Shown here: one piece after another, positions 43,271-55,567 of the stretch
How the letters are laid out: every line of letters starts with the position of its first letter
Position numbering within the stretch: position 1 is the first letter of the stretch
DNA from: Chloroflexi bacterium CSP1-4
GTDB lineage: Bacteria; Chloroflexota; Limnocylindria; Limnocylindrales; CSP1-4
Length of the DNA stretch: 60,202 bases
Assembly (NCBI GenBank): GCA_001443375.1
Contig: LDXM01000016.1
Span: forward strand, 1-60,202
Reading direction: 5' to 3'
Position numbers and translations under genes: made by a program
The notes under the pieces: generated by a model
Told to the model about the DNA's origin: nothing
Database searches by the model: none
What the model saw: the letters and a program-made list of their open reading frames with translations, nothing else

Positions 43271-45860
43271 TCACGTCGATGGGCCTGGCATGGATCCCGC
43301 CCGGGGCAGGTCGAGCGAGAAGGCGCTGCCCGTCCCGATCTGGCTCTCCACCGAGATCGAACCGCCCATGGCTCGAACGAGCCGTGAGCCGGTGACGAGC
43401 CCGAGGCCGATGGACCGCGAACCGGATCGTCCGCCTGAATCGACCTCGACCGGCTCGAAGATGCGCGGGATGCGCTCCGGGCTGATGCCGATGCCGGTGT
43501 CGCGGACGATGATCCGGACGCGTCCTTCTGCGAGGGGTTCGGCCGCGACGGTCACGGTCCCGCCCTCGCGGCTGAACTTGACGGCGTTGACGAGGAGGTT
43601 GAGCAGGACCTGGACGAGCCGGCGCCGATCCGCGAGAACGGCCAGGCCGGGGTCCGCCCCCGATGGCCATTCCAGCTGCACGCCGCGCTCGACCGCCTGC
43701 GTTCGGACCAGATCCATCGCTTCGTGCACCGCCTCTGTCACGACGATCGGCTCGATGGCGAGGGTCAGCCGGCCGGAGTCCACGCGCGTGAACTCGAGGA
43801 CGTCGTCGATCATCGCCAGCAGCTGGCGCCCGGCGCGCAGGATCTGCTCGAGGCTTTCGCGGTCGCGTTCGGCCAGCGTCGACAGCTCGAGCAGCTGACC
43901 GAAGCCGAGGATCGCGTTCAGGGGCGTCCGCAGGTCATGGCTCATTGAGGACAGGAACTCGCCCTTGGCCCGGTTGGCACGCTCAGCCTCGACCCGCGCC
44001 GCTTCCAGCTCCTGCGTCCGTTCCGCTACCCGGTTCTCCAGGTCTGCGTAGGCTGCCTGGATCGCCTCATCCGCCCACTTCCGCGCCGTGACGTCACGGA
44101 ACACGACCACCGCGCCGGCGATGGACCCTCCTTCATCTCTGACCGGCGTGCTCGTGTACTCCACATCGAGGCTGGACCCGTCCTTCCGCCAGACCACCTC
44201 GTCCTGCACGGCGTGCACCGAGCCGTCACGCAGCGCCGCGTAGATGGGGCAGGCCTCTACGGGGTATGGCGAGCCGTCGGCGCGCCGGTCATGGATGCGC
44301 GGGTGCATCGGCTGGCCTACCAGGTCCGACGGGTCATAGCCGAGGATCGCCGCGGCGGCCCGGTTGACGAAGGTCGCTCGTCCCTCGAGGTCGATGCCGT
44401 AGATGCCCTCGCCGACCGACTCGAGGAGGAGCTCGTTGCGCAGGGCCAGTGCGTGGATCCGCGCCTGGATCGCCTTCTGCTCGGTGATGTCCAGGATGAT
44501 GCCCTGGACGTGGTCGTGCCTCCCGTCGTCACCGGCCACGGCGCGCGCCACTTCCCGGAACCACAGCACGCGGTCGTCGCTGGCCACGACGCGATACTCG
44601 TCGGAGTGGGTCGTGCTCGCGATCGCCGGGTCGGACAGGATCGCCTGCACCCAGTCCCGGTATCCGGTGGCGACGCGCTCACGGTCCTCAGGGTGGATGA
44701 TGGCACCCCAGACATGCTGGTCGGCCAGCACCTCGTCGGGCTCGAAGCCCAGGATCTCATTCGCCTGGGGGCTCAGGTACTCCTCAGTTATCGATGTGCC
44801 GCCAGGTCCGATCCTGTCCGTGAAGACGATCGCGGGGACCCGCTCGACGAGGTCACGATATCGCGCCCTGGCGCCCGCGAGCTCGCCCACGAGGCGGCGA
44901 GAGACCTCGACATCGATGGCCATGCCCCGCAGCCGGACGAGGGCGACGATGAAGAGCACCGCGGACATGACGGCGATGGGCGCCGCGCCCATCGGGTTGG
45001 TGGCGGTCGCGATGAGCAGGCCGACCGGGATGGTCAGCACGGCGAGCCCGATGATCGGGACGCGCCACCGCTCCGGCAGGAAGGCCTCCGGCTCGGTGGC
45101 GGCGAGCGACGTCATCGACGGGTGCAGGGACGCCGCACCCAGGACCGCCAGCGAGACCGGCCACAGGACCGTCACGACGCTCGAGGGCACGAACGTCCCG
45201 GACGCCTGCTCGAGCTCGTAGATCGTGTCCGCGACGAGGTGCGCCACGATGTAGATCCCGAACAGGACCGCCGCCGGCGACGGTCGGAGGCCGCCCATCA
45301 GGAGGATCGCGGCGACCGACGCGAGGGCGAGATCGATGAGCGGATGCGCGATCGAGACGATCCGACCGGCCAGGGTGAGGTCCGGGTCGGCGCCGACGTG
45401 GGGGCCGATGATCACGGCGTACGAGAGGATGGCCAGCCCGAGCGTGAGGACCGCGGCGTCGAGCAGGTCGCCACGCTGCCGCAACGCTCCGCGGGCCGCG
45501 GCTGCGGCCACCATGGCCGCGACGATGAGCCCGTATCCGGCGAGGTAGAGGAGATCGGCGAGCGACGGGTAGGGCAGGGGCGGGATCAGGCCGGCGAGGG
45601 CCGGAAGCCCGATGACGTCCCCCAGGAAGTGGACCGAGAGGCCTAGGACGAGCAGGCGCCAGGGGCGCTCCGGAACTGGCCGATGGATCAGCATCGCCGC
45701 GAGCACGGCCGCGATGGCCAGGGCATGACCGGCCAGGTAGGTCGCCACCCAGGCGCCGTCGCGGGGCAGGCCGGCGCCTGCGGCCACGACCAGGAACGCT
45801 GGCACCAGGTACCAGGCCCAGCCCTGCCTGCGCAGGCGATCGCCGCGAGCTGGAGCGGGA

Positions 45861-45874
<14 letters not shown>
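43271..45874 (-). CDS. Membrane-bound PAS-PAS histidine kinase
   Basis: This 867-aa kinase has an N-terminal membrane domain of about eight or nine helices (~15-320), two PAS domains (~350-475 and ~485-615), HisKA (H in SSMSHDLRTPLNAILGFGQLLEL) and HATPase (VLLNLLVNAVKFS, DTGIGISP, GLGLVTGSRLV). Like its upstream neighbour it resembles hybrid kinases, but it ends with the catalytic domain and a remnant receiver lies out of frame downstream. The ATG at 45874 overlaps the upstream gene by 14 bp. Confidence 0.88.
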
Positions 45875-48569
<2,695 letters not shown>

Positions 48570-48722
48570 GACCGAAAACGCGGCCGCGAAGCGGGCGAGC
48601 CTCAGAGGCGCGCCGGTGGGTCGGGCGTCGATCAGTGGCGCTGACGTCGTGTCGGTCCCCCCGACTGCGCTGCGTCCCTCGACGGACGCCCCGCCATTCT
48701 CGCACGCCGAACGGCCTGCCTG

Positions 48723-50204
48723 CTAGGTCAAGTCCACGTAGACATTCTTGAGCTCGGTGTACATGTCGATGGCGTGCATGCCCAGCTCGCGGCCGATGCC
48801 CGACATCTTGTAGCCGCCGAAGGGCGCTTCGGTGTGCACGGAGCTGTTGCAGTTCACTGACAGCACGCCCGCCCGGACCCCCCTGGCGACGCGCAGCGCG
48901 CGCCCGATGTCGCGGCTCCAGATGGAGCCCGAGAGGCCGTAGGGCGTGTCGTTGGCCATACGCACCGCCTCCTCCTCGGAGTCAAAGGGGATGATCGAGA
49001 CCACCGGGCCGAAGATCTCCTCGGCGCAGATGCGCATGTCGTTGCGGGCGTTGTCGAAGACGGTAGGCAGGACGTAGGCGCCGCCGGCGAAGGCCTCGCC
49101 CTCGGGGGCCGTGCCGCCCACGACCAGCTCGGCGCCCTCCTCGCGCCCGATGCCGACGTAGTCGAGGACGCGGTCGCGCTGCTTGAAGCTGATGAGGCTG
49201 CCCATCTCGGTCGCCTCGTCGGCCGGGTCGCCCACCTTGACGTTGCGGGTGGCCTGTGCGAAGAGCTGCACGACCTGCTCGTGGACCGAGCGCTGGACGA
49301 AGATGCGGCTGCGCGCGCAGCAGTCCTGGCCGGCGTTGTCGAAGACGGCGTAGGGCGACTCCTTCGCGAAGCGCTCGATGTCGGCGTCGGCGAAGACGAT
49401 GTTGGGGCTCTTGCCGCCCAGCTCGAGGGTGACCTTCTTGATCGTGCCGGAGGCCAGCCGCATGATCTCCTGCCCGGTGGTCGTCTCGCCGGTGAAGGCG
49501 ATCTTGCCCACTCCGGGGTGCGCGGCGAGTGCGGCGCCGGCCGTGCCGCCGGGCCCCGTCACGACGTTGACCACGCCAGGTGGGAAGCCCGCCTCCAGCG
49601 CCAGCTCACCGAGTCTGATGGCGGTCAGGGGCGTGTAGCTGGCCGGTTTCAGGATGCACGTGTTGCCCGCCGCGAGCGCGGGCCCGAGCTTCCAGCTGGC
49701 CATGAGCATGGGGAAGTTCCAGGGCACGATCAGCCCCACGACGCCGATCGGTTCGCGGAGGGTGAAGTCGAGGCCCGGCTTGCTGACCGGGATGGTCTCG
49801 CCGAAGACCTTGTTGGCGGCGCCGGCGTAGTACTCGAAGACGAGGCTCGCGCCGAGGACCTCGCCGCGCGCGCCGGAGATGGGCTTGCCGCCGTTGCGGC
49901 TCTCGAGCTGGGCCAGCTCCTCGAGATGCTCCTTCACGAGGTTGGAGAGCTTCATGAGCGTCCGGCCGCGCTTCGCGGCCGACCAGCTGGACCAGCCCGT
50001 CGGGTCCTCGAAGGCCGCGGTCGCCGCCTTAACGGCTCGGTCCACGTCCTCCTTGCCGCCCTGCGGGGCCGTGGCCATGACCACGCCGCGTGCCGGGTTG
50101 CTGACCTGGAATGTCTGGCCGTCCGCGGCGTCGACGAGCTCGCCGCCGATGACCATCTTCGTGGCCGTGATGGATGTGTCGGGAGCGCGCTGCTCGGTGG
50201 TCAT
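48723..50204 (-). CDS. Aldehyde dehydrogenase (betaine-aldehyde/ALDH superfamily)
   Basis: This 493-aa NAD(P)-dependent aldehyde dehydrogenase has PWNFPMLMASWKLGPALAAGNTCILKPA, FTGETTTGQEI, the glutamate in VTLELGGKSPNIVF, the catalytic cysteine in FDNAGQDCCARSR and PFGGYKMSGIGRELG. The last motif is common to betaine and related aldehyde dehydrogenases; the actual substrate is not clear. Start at ATG 50204 with GAGG upstream. The aldehyde source could be purine-derived or D-amino acid/polyamine breakdown, but nothing nearby decides. Confidence 0.92.
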   Translation of the reverse strand: MTTEQRAPDTSITATKMVIGGELVDAADGQTFQVSNPARGVVMATAPQGGKEDVDRAVKAATAAFEDPTGWSSWSAAKRGRTLMKLSNLVKEHLEELAQLESRNGGKPISGARGEVLGASLVFEYYAGAANKVFGETIPVSKPGLDFTLREPIGVVGLIVPWNFPMLMASWKLGPALAAGNTCILKPASYTPLTAIRLGELALEAGFPPGVVNVVTGPGGTAGAALAAHPGVGKIAFTGETTTGQEIMRLASGTIKKVTLELGGKSPNIVFADADIERFAKESPYAVFDNAGQDCCARSRIFVQRSVHEQVVQLFAQATRNVKVGDPADEATEMGSLISFKQRDRVLDYVGIGREEGAELVVGGTAPEGEAFAGGAYVLPTVFDNARNDMRICAEEIFGPVVSIIPFDSEEEAVRMANDTPYGLSGSIWSRDIGRALRVARGVRAGVLSVNCNSSVHTEAPFGGYKMSGIGRELGMHAIDMYTELKNVYVDLT

Positions 50205-50270
50205 GGGTGCCTCGGTGGTGTTCGGTGGCTGGGGTGGCTAGGGTACTCCGCTCGCGCCGCCGACAGCGGT

Positions 50271-50378
50271 ATGAGCACCACTCATGCAACCCGGCGAGTC
50301 CGAGCGTGGCTACCTCTCACTCGTCCGAGTGGTGGGTGGCTGAGCGTGGTTTCGAGCCTTTGCATGAGCACCACTCAT
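50271..50378 (+). repeat. T-family structured repeat T1 (108 bp)
   Basis: Both ends carry ATGAGCACCACTCAT hairpins (50271-50285 and 50364-50378), each joined inward to GCAA or TTGC. The middle contains GAGCGTGGCTACC, a CACTCG-tc-CGAGTG hairpin and GCTGAGCGTGG. T2 at 51309 has the same ends, middle and length. The last ~20 codons of the HTH-nuclease gene are formed by this repeat. Confidence 0.85.
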
Positions 50379-51227
50379 GCGGCCCATGGTCAGGAGCCGC
50401 TCCACGAAGTCCCGATAGTCCGCGTACGGAGCCGGCGTCCGACGGCCGTCCACGCACGTGGCCTGGAGCCAGCCCCTCTTCCGGCCCGTCGGATCGATCA
50501 TGACGAGCGCCGGTGAGGCCGGGATCCAGCGGGACGGGTCCTTCAGCAAGCTTGCCAGGACGCGGCTTCGAACCGGGTAGGCCTGGGCAAGCGCCTCGCG
50601 GTTGGCGGCAACCCTCTCATCGTTGGCGCGTGTGACCAGCAAGAACACGCAACTCCGGATCCGGCTGGGCATCCACCCGAGGCGTCGTGCCGCCGGTCGG
50701 GCCTCCCGCTCGTACCAGGCCATCGTTCGCTGGACCTCGCCGATGTCGTGGAGCTCGGTCTTGATCTCCCCGAGGACGAGCGTTCGCGTCGCCGGATCGA
50801 AGGCGAGGATGTCGATGAAGCCGTGCGTGCGGCCCATCGTGATCTCGATCTCCTGCGCAACGATCCAGCCGAGCCGCTCCAGACGGCGGCGGACGTACGC
50901 GTTGGAGCGGGCATGACCGGCGTCGTGCTGTCGGCCGCCCGGTCGGATGCGCGCCGCGCCGTCGTCGGTCGAGGCCCCGGTGATCCATGGCGGCCGGAGC
51001 TGCCACTCGGCCTGGATCTCCAGCACGTCGCACAAGTCGCCGATCACCCGCAGGCTGACGCCTGTCAGGAGGCCGCGCTCGATGAGGGACATGGCGGCTT
51101 GCGACAGGCCGATCGCTGCGCCGATCTCTGCCTGCGTCTTGCGCAGGGCCCGACGCGTCCTGCGGACCAGCCGCCCGAAGTGGATTGCCAGCCTGTCGGT
51201 CGAACTCGTCCCCTCGTTGCGTTTCAT
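50310..51227 (-). CDS. XRE helix-turn-helix protein with PD-(D/E)XK nuclease-like domain (B)
   Basis: This 305-aa protein has an XRE helix-turn-helix (~20-75; KTQAEIGAAIGLSQAAMSLIERG) and a nuclease-like domain with D139 (GFIDILAF), then E154-x-K156 (VLGEIKTE), the same 15-residue spacing as in protein A, and the family block NREALAQAYPVRSRVLASLL. The C-terminal ~22 residues come from repeat T1, and repeat T2 lies 82 bp upstream. The promoter has a -10 between CCGCGG copies, which may be its own operator. Nuclease activity is inferred from the intact motif. Confidence 0.76.
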   Translation of the reverse strand: MKRNEGTSSTDRLAIHFGRLVRRTRRALRKTQAEIGAAIGLSQAAMSLIERGLLTGVSLRVIGDLCDVLEIQAEWQLRPPWITGASTDDGAARIRPGGRQHDAGHARSNAYVRRRLERLGWIVAQEIEITMGRTHGFIDILAFDPATRTLVLGEIKTELHDIGEVQRTMAWYEREARPAARRLGWMPSRIRSCVFLLVTRANDERVAANREALAQAYPVRSRVLASLLKDPSRWIPASPALVMIDPTGRKRGWLQATCVDGRRTPAPYADYRDFVERLLTMGRMSGAHAKARNHAQPPTTRTSER

Positions 51228-51245
51228 CCGCGGTTGATACCGCGG
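51228..51245 (-). promoter_or_regulatory. Promoter/operator of the HTH-nuclease gene B
   Basis: CCGCGG-TTGATA-CCGCGG on the plus strand; read on the minus strand the middle is TATCAA, a -10-like hexamer that ends 6 nt before the ATG at 51227. A symmetric pair of 6-bp sites on either side of the -10 box is an expected binding site for a dimeric XRE regulator. Confidence 0.5.
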
Positions 51246-51308
51246 AGCGCTTCACTCCTGATCGACGGCCACGTACGTGCCGCTCACCGCCGTGGCCGCC
51301 GTGGCCGC

Positions 51309-51417
51309 ATGAGCCGCACTCATGCAACCGGGCGGGAAGGAGCGTGGCTACCTTTCACTCGCCCCGAGTGGTGAGCAGCTGAGCGTGGCTTCGACCACTT
51401 GCATGAGTGCCACTCAT
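51309..51417 (+). repeat. T-family structured repeat T2 (109 bp)
   Basis: Ends ATGAGCCGCACTCATGCAA and TTGCATGAGTGCCACTCAT; the middle matches T1 in the same orientation (GGAGCGTGGCTACCTTTCACTCG, CCGAGTGGTGAGCAGCTGAGCGTGG), about 80 percent identical. Together with T1 it brackets the HTH-nuclease gene. Its right end provides the TGA stop of the neighbouring membrane-protein gene. Confidence 0.85.
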
Positions 51418-52604
51418 ACCGATGCCACTCGCCCGAGCAGCGGCCACCGGGCATCGACCCATCCGCTAAACCGCCCCACGGGATCGCACGGCCAGCGGAC
51501 GCGCCGCTCCCCGAGGCCCACCCAATCCTCCACGTGCCAGCAGACGAGCGGGGCGATGGTGGCGAGGTAGCTGAACGTGGACCACGAGCCGGTGTACAGG
51601 GTCACCACGTAGACCGCCAGCCCCGCGACGACGACCCCCCGCCCCGTCCGACCCAGCCGCGCCCCGATCACCGCCACGCCACCCCCGAGGACCAGCCGCA
51701 GCCGGTCCAGGGCCTCGGGGTCCACGCGGATGCCCACCGATTGCAGCGCGTACCCGAGCGAGTAATAGGCCTGGGCATGGACCGACTGCGAGAGCGCGAA
51801 GCTGTACAGGAACGCGCCCGTCCCCCAGGCCAGCAGCGCCGGCCCCCAGACGGCGAGCGAGGCCGCCCCGAAACCGATCAACGCCGGCAGCCCGCCCCAC
51901 CAGAGCAGGCCGGGCAGCCAGGCCAGCGCGTAGACCTTGAAGGCCGCGGCCAGCGCCAGCGCCACGCCGCCCCAGCGCGGCGAACGCTGCATGAGCAGGA
52001 CGGCGGCGAGCAGGAAGAGCGAGGCGCCCGTGTCGTTGGAGCCGTCGCTGGCGACGACCGCGAGCGCCGGAGCCAGCGCGAAGACGGCCAGGCCCAGCGG
52101 CCGGCCGCGCAGCGCGAGGACGACGAGGATGAGCGCCGACCCGACGAACTCCATGGCCACCGGCGTGGCCCGCAGCGGCAGGTACCAGAACAGGGCCAGC
52201 GGCCCGTAGGGGAAGGACGCGCCGGGAGGGTTCGAGCCCGGGTAGCGGATGCCCCAGGGGCTGTGACCGGCGAGCACCTGGTCGATGGCCGCGCTCGTCA
52301 CCCGCAGCACGTCCGACCAGCCGGCGTCGACCATCACGAAGCGGATGCCGATGCCGGCCACGACCAGCGCCACCAGCGCCAGGGGCCCGATGCGGAAGCG
52401 AAGCGAGAGGAGCAGCGTCCCCGCGAGCACGAGGCCCCAGAGGACGATGCCCGGCCGGGGTGTCGCGGCCGGGAGGAGCATGAAGAGCCCGACGACGAGG
52501 GCGAGCCAGACGAGGCCGCCGTGCTCGAGGGTCTCGGGCGTGCGTGCCCAGGCCCGGAGGCGGCCGAAGGCCCGGCCCTGTGCGGTGCCGCCCGGCGCGT
52601 TCAA
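51414..52604 (-). CDS. Integral membrane glycosyltransferase-like protein (GT87/DUF2029-like)
   Basis: This 396-aa protein has about ten to eleven hydrophobic helices and the pattern SPWGIRYPGSNPPGASFPYGPLALFWYLPL, FKVYALAWLPGLL and polar loops typical of polyprenyl-phosphate-dependent mannosyltransferase-like proteins. Probable role: transfer of sugars to cell-wall or lipid glycans; the substrate is unknown. The start is a TTG overlapping the previous gene's stop (TTGA). Its stop codon lies within repeat T2, so the insertion has shaped the C-terminus. Confidence 0.7.
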   Translation of the reverse strand: MNAPGGTAQGRAFGRLRAWARTPETLEHGGLVWLALVVGLFMLLPAATPRPGIVLWGLVLAGTLLLSLRFRIGPLALVALVVAGIGIRFVMVDAGWSDVLRVTSAAIDQVLAGHSPWGIRYPGSNPPGASFPYGPLALFWYLPLRATPVAMEFVGSALILVVLALRGRPLGLAVFALAPALAVVASDGSNDTGASLFLLAAVLLMQRSPRWGGVALALAAAFKVYALAWLPGLLWWGGLPALIGFGAASLAVWGPALLAWGTGAFLYSFALSQSVHAQAYYSLGYALQSVGIRVDPEALDRLRLVLGGGVAVIGARLGRTGRGVVVAGLAVYVVTLYTGSWSTFSYLATIAPLVCWHVEDWVGLGERRVRWPCDPVGRFSGWVDARWPLLGRVASV

Positions 52605-53602
52605 CCGCCGGCGACCTCGCCGCGGGCGATCAGCTCACCGTAGCGCGCCGGGTCGACGTTGCCGCCGGAGAGCAGCGCCACGACCGGCCGCGGCGCATCC
52701 TCCGGCAGCGCGAAGAGGAGCGCGGCCAGCGACGTGGCGCCCGACGGTTCGAGTACCAGCCGCGCCTCGCGCTGGGCGCGGACCATGGCCCGGCAGATCT
52801 GGTCCTCCTCCACGGTCAGGATGCCGCTCAGGTAGCGGGACAGGTGCAGGAAGGGCAGCCGACCGATGGACGACCCGCGTTGCCCATCGGCGATGGTGCG
52901 TCCGACCAGCTCCGGATCCCAGCGCACGATGTGGCCGGCTGCCAGGGAGTCGCGCGCGTCGGCGGCGAGGGCCGGCTCCACGCCGTAGACGCGCGCATCG
53001 GGGCGGAGCGACTTGACCGCCGTTGCCACGCCACTCGCGAGCCCGCCGCCACCGACTGGCACCAGCACCGTGAACGGGCCCTCGACCCCGAGCGCTTCGA
53101 GCTGCCGCACGATCTCCAGCCCCGCGGTGCCCTGGCCGGCGATGATCCGCCGGTCGTCGTAGGGCGGGATCGGCGTGAGCCCTCGCTCGGCGGCCAGCTC
53201 TTCGGCCCTCCTCGCCCGCTCCTCGGACGAGGGGCCCACGATCACGACCTCGGCGCCATCGGCCCGCGTCCGCTCCAGCTTCACGGTCGAGGCGTCGCTG
53301 GGCATGACGATCGTGGCGCGCACGCCGAGCAGCCGCGCCGCTCGCGCCACGCCCTGCGCATGGTTGCCGCTGGAGTGGGCCACCACCCCGGCCGCCCGCT
53401 CCTCGGCGGAGAGCGAGGAGATGGCGTGGTAGGCGCCGCGCAGCTTGAAGGCGCCGATGGGCTGGAGCGACTCCGGCTTGAGGTACGCGTCCGCGCCGAA
53501 CGGCAGCAGCGACGTGACCACGGTGATGCCGCGCAGCCCGACCGCCGCAGCCTCGATCTCGGCCAGCGTGACGAGGCGCTCGCCGGCCGTCGGGGCGGAC
53601 AC
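52601..53602 (-). CDS. Threonine/serine dehydratase-like PLP enzyme
   Basis: This 333-aa fold-type II PLP enzyme has the lysine motif IGAFKLRGAYHAI, SSGNHAQGVA, the phosphate loop PVGGGGLASGVATAVK and the C-terminal LLSGGNVDP. It resembles catabolic threonine dehydratase or serine racemase, without a regulatory ACT domain. It would deaminate threonine or serine to 2-oxobutyrate or pyruvate. It overlaps the glycosyltransferase gene by 4 bp. Confidence 0.88.
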   Translation of the reverse strand: MSAPTAGERLVTLAEIEAAAVGLRGITVVTSLLPFGADAYLKPESLQPIGAFKLRGAYHAISSLSAEERAAGVVAHSSGNHAQGVARAARLLGVRATIVMPSDASTVKLERTRADGAEVVIVGPSSEERARRAEELAAERGLTPIPPYDDRRIIAGQGTAGLEIVRQLEALGVEGPFTVLVPVGGGGLASGVATAVKSLRPDARVYGVEPALAADARDSLAAGHIVRWDPELVGRTIADGQRGSSIGRLPFLHLSRYLSGILTVEEDQICRAMVRAQREARLVLEPSGATSLAALLFALPEDAPRPVVALLSGGNVDPARYGELIARGEVAGG

Positions 53603-53625
53603 GGCGCCGATCCTAGGACCCGATC

Positions 53626-54393
53626 CTAGAAGTAGTTGACGGTGATGCCGCCGTCGACGACCAGCGAGGCGCCGTTCGTCCAGCGCGACTCATCGGAGGC
53701 GAGGTACATGGCCATGTAGACGATCTCCTCCGGCTTGCCGAAGCGGCCGGTCGGGTTGCGCGCGAGGCGGATCCGCTTGGCCTCCTCGTCCTTCACCAGC
53801 CAGTCCATGAGCAGCGGCGTCTCCACGGGGCCGGGGCAGATGGCGTTGGAACGAACACCTCGGGGGCCGAACTGCACGGCCAGCGACTTGGTCAGCGCAA
53901 GGACCGCGCCCTTCGAGGCCGTATAGGCATCCTGGGGGTTCGAGCAGCCCATCAGGGCGACGAAGCTCGAGATGTTGATGATCGAGCCCGAGCCCTGGGC
54001 GAGCATGACCGGGATGGCGTATTTGCAGCCCAGGAAGACGCCGCGCACGTTGACGGCCATGACCTGGTCCCAGGCCGCGACGTCGGTGTCGATGACCGAG
54101 TGGTCGGCCTCGGGCATGATCCCGGCGTTGTTGTACAGGACGTCGACCCGACCGTAGGTGGCGACCGCGTGGTCGATCATCGCCTTGGCATCGGCCTCCT
54201 TCGAGACGTCAACCCTGACGAACGTGGCCGTGCCGCCCGCCTCCTCCACCAGGCGCACGGTCTCGCGCCCGGCGGCCTCGGAGAACTCGGCCACGACGAC
54301 TTCTGCGCCCTCTTTGGCGAAGAGCTGGGAGGCGACGCGGCCCATGCCGCCGCCTGCGCCGGTGATGATGGCGACCTTGTCCTTGAGTCTCAT
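53626..54393 (-). CDS. Short-chain dehydrogenase/reductase
   Basis: This 255-aa classical SDR has the cofactor motif TGAGGGMGR, NNAG (YNNAGIMPE), the catalytic S-Y-K set (NISSFVAL, YTASK) and the PGPVETPLL segment. The cofactor and substrate are not clear; oxoacyl, sugar or steroid alcohols are typical. A GAGAGG site precedes the ATG at 54393; longer frames are not supported. Confidence 0.88.
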   Translation of the reverse strand: MRLKDKVAIITGAGGGMGRVASQLFAKEGAEVVVAEFSEAAGRETVRLVEEAGGTATFVRVDVSKEADAKAMIDHAVATYGRVDVLYNNAGIMPEADHSVIDTDVAAWDQVMAVNVRGVFLGCKYAIPVMLAQGSGSIINISSFVALMGCSNPQDAYTASKGAVLALTKSLAVQFGPRGVRSNAICPGPVETPLLMDWLVKDEEAKRIRLARNPTGRFGKPEEIVYMAMYLASDESRWTNGASLVVDGGITVNYF

Positions 54394-54457
54394 CGGGGAC
54401 CTCTCATCGTGCTGTGGGTCGGCGGACGCGTCGGGGTGAGCGTAGCGCAGGTACCGC

Positions 54458-55567
54458 TCACACGGCCTCATCCCCGGGCCCGGCATCGAGGTCGCTCCGC
54501 AGCCCCAGCACGTTATGGGCCGGCACGTGTCGGCTGAAGCCCTTCAGCGCCAGCTCGCCCACCGGCTCACCGACCACGATCTCCTCGACCGCGGCGTAGG
54601 CGCGCTGGTTGAGGAGGATCTGGCCGCCGCGCGCCTCGCTGCACAGCCGCGAGGCCATGATCACGACCGTGCCGATGGCGGCGTAGTCGTAGCGGCCCTC
54701 GAAGCCGATGCGGCCGAGGGTGGCGTGGCCGACCGCCATGCCGACGCCGAAGCCGAGCTCGTAGCCGCGCTTGCGCCACGCGCCCTGGAGGGCCTCGAAA
54801 CGCTCGCGCATGGCGACCGCCATGCGCACCGCGCGCTGCTCGTGGTCGGACTGCAGCACGGGGTCGTTGAAGAAGACGAGGATGCCGTCACCGGCGAAGT
54901 GCTCGAGGGTGCCGCCGTGCTCGACGACCAGGCGGCCCATCTCCGCGTGGTACTCGCGCAGCATGTCCAGCAGCTCTTCCGGCTCCGCCGTCTCGGCGAA
55001 GGCGGTGAAGCCGCGCAGGTCGCTGAACACGGCCGTGATGACACGCCGGTGGCCGTCCAGGAGTGCTTCGCCGTCGGGGCTCGAGACGAGCTCGGCGACC
55101 TGGGGCGAGAGGAATCTCGCGAGCTCGCTGCGCTGGCGGTCGATCGTCTTGAGGTAGTCGCGCTCGAGGTCGCGCAGCCGCTTGGCGGCCAGCGAGGTGG
55201 ACAGGCGCGCGCGTAGGACGGCCGCGTTGAAGGGCTTGGGCAGGTAGTCCGCAGCGCCCATCTCGATGCAGCGCACCACCGAGACGAGCTCCTCGACCGC
55301 GGAGATGACGATCACGGGCAGGTCGCGGAGGGCCTCCTGCGCCTTGATCCGCCGGAGCGTCTCGTAGCCGTCCAGCTCGGGCATCTCGAGGTCGAGCAGG
55401 ACGACGTCGATGCCCCCTGCACCCTCCGCCTCGAGCAGATCCATCGCCACGCGGCCGTTGTCGGCCTCGACGACCTCGTGGCCCTGTGTCTGGAGCGCGC
55501 GGGCCAGGATGGTCCGGTTCAGGCGTGTGTCGTCGACGACGAGGATCCGCCCGCCTGGCTCGCTCAC
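54458..55567 (-). CDS. Receiver-class III nucleotidyl cyclase-like protein
   Basis: This ~369-aa protein has an N-terminal receiver (~6-120; LVVDDTRLNRT, VLLDLEMPELDGYE, LPKPFNAAV) and a class III cyclase-like domain (~170-345). The metal aspartates are present (VFSDLRGFTAF and HFAGDGILVFF). The usual adenine-selecting lysine is histidine and the transition-state asparagine position reads VVIMASRL, so the product and even activity are uncertain. The GTG start overlaps the Hpt gene stop (GTGA). It is the last element of a kinase-Hpt-regulator relay. Confidence 0.86.
   Translation of the reverse strand: MSEPGGRILVVDDTRLNRTILARALQTQGHEVVEADNGRVAMDLLEAEGAGGIDVVLLDLEMPELDGYETLRRIKAQEALRDLPVIVISAVEELVSVVRCIEMGAADYLPKPFNAAVLRARLSTSLAAKRLRDLERDYLKTIDRQRSELARFLSPQVAELVSSPDGEALLDGHRRVITAVFSDLRGFTAFAETAEPEELLDMLREYHAEMGRLVVEHGGTLEHFAGDGILVFFNDPVLQSDHEQRAVRMAVAMRERFEALQGAWRKRGYELGFGVGMAVGHATLGRIGFEGRYDYAAIGTVVIMASRLCSEARGGQILLNQRAYAAVEEIVVGEPVGELALKGFSRHVPAHNVLGLRSDLDAGPGDEAV

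Noticed and set aside
50271..51417. T1/T2 as terminal repeats of a classical insertion sequence
   Set aside because: The enclosed protein has no DDE, HUH or serine recombinase motif; it is an HTH plus nuclease-like fold, and the repeats are direct rather than inverted.
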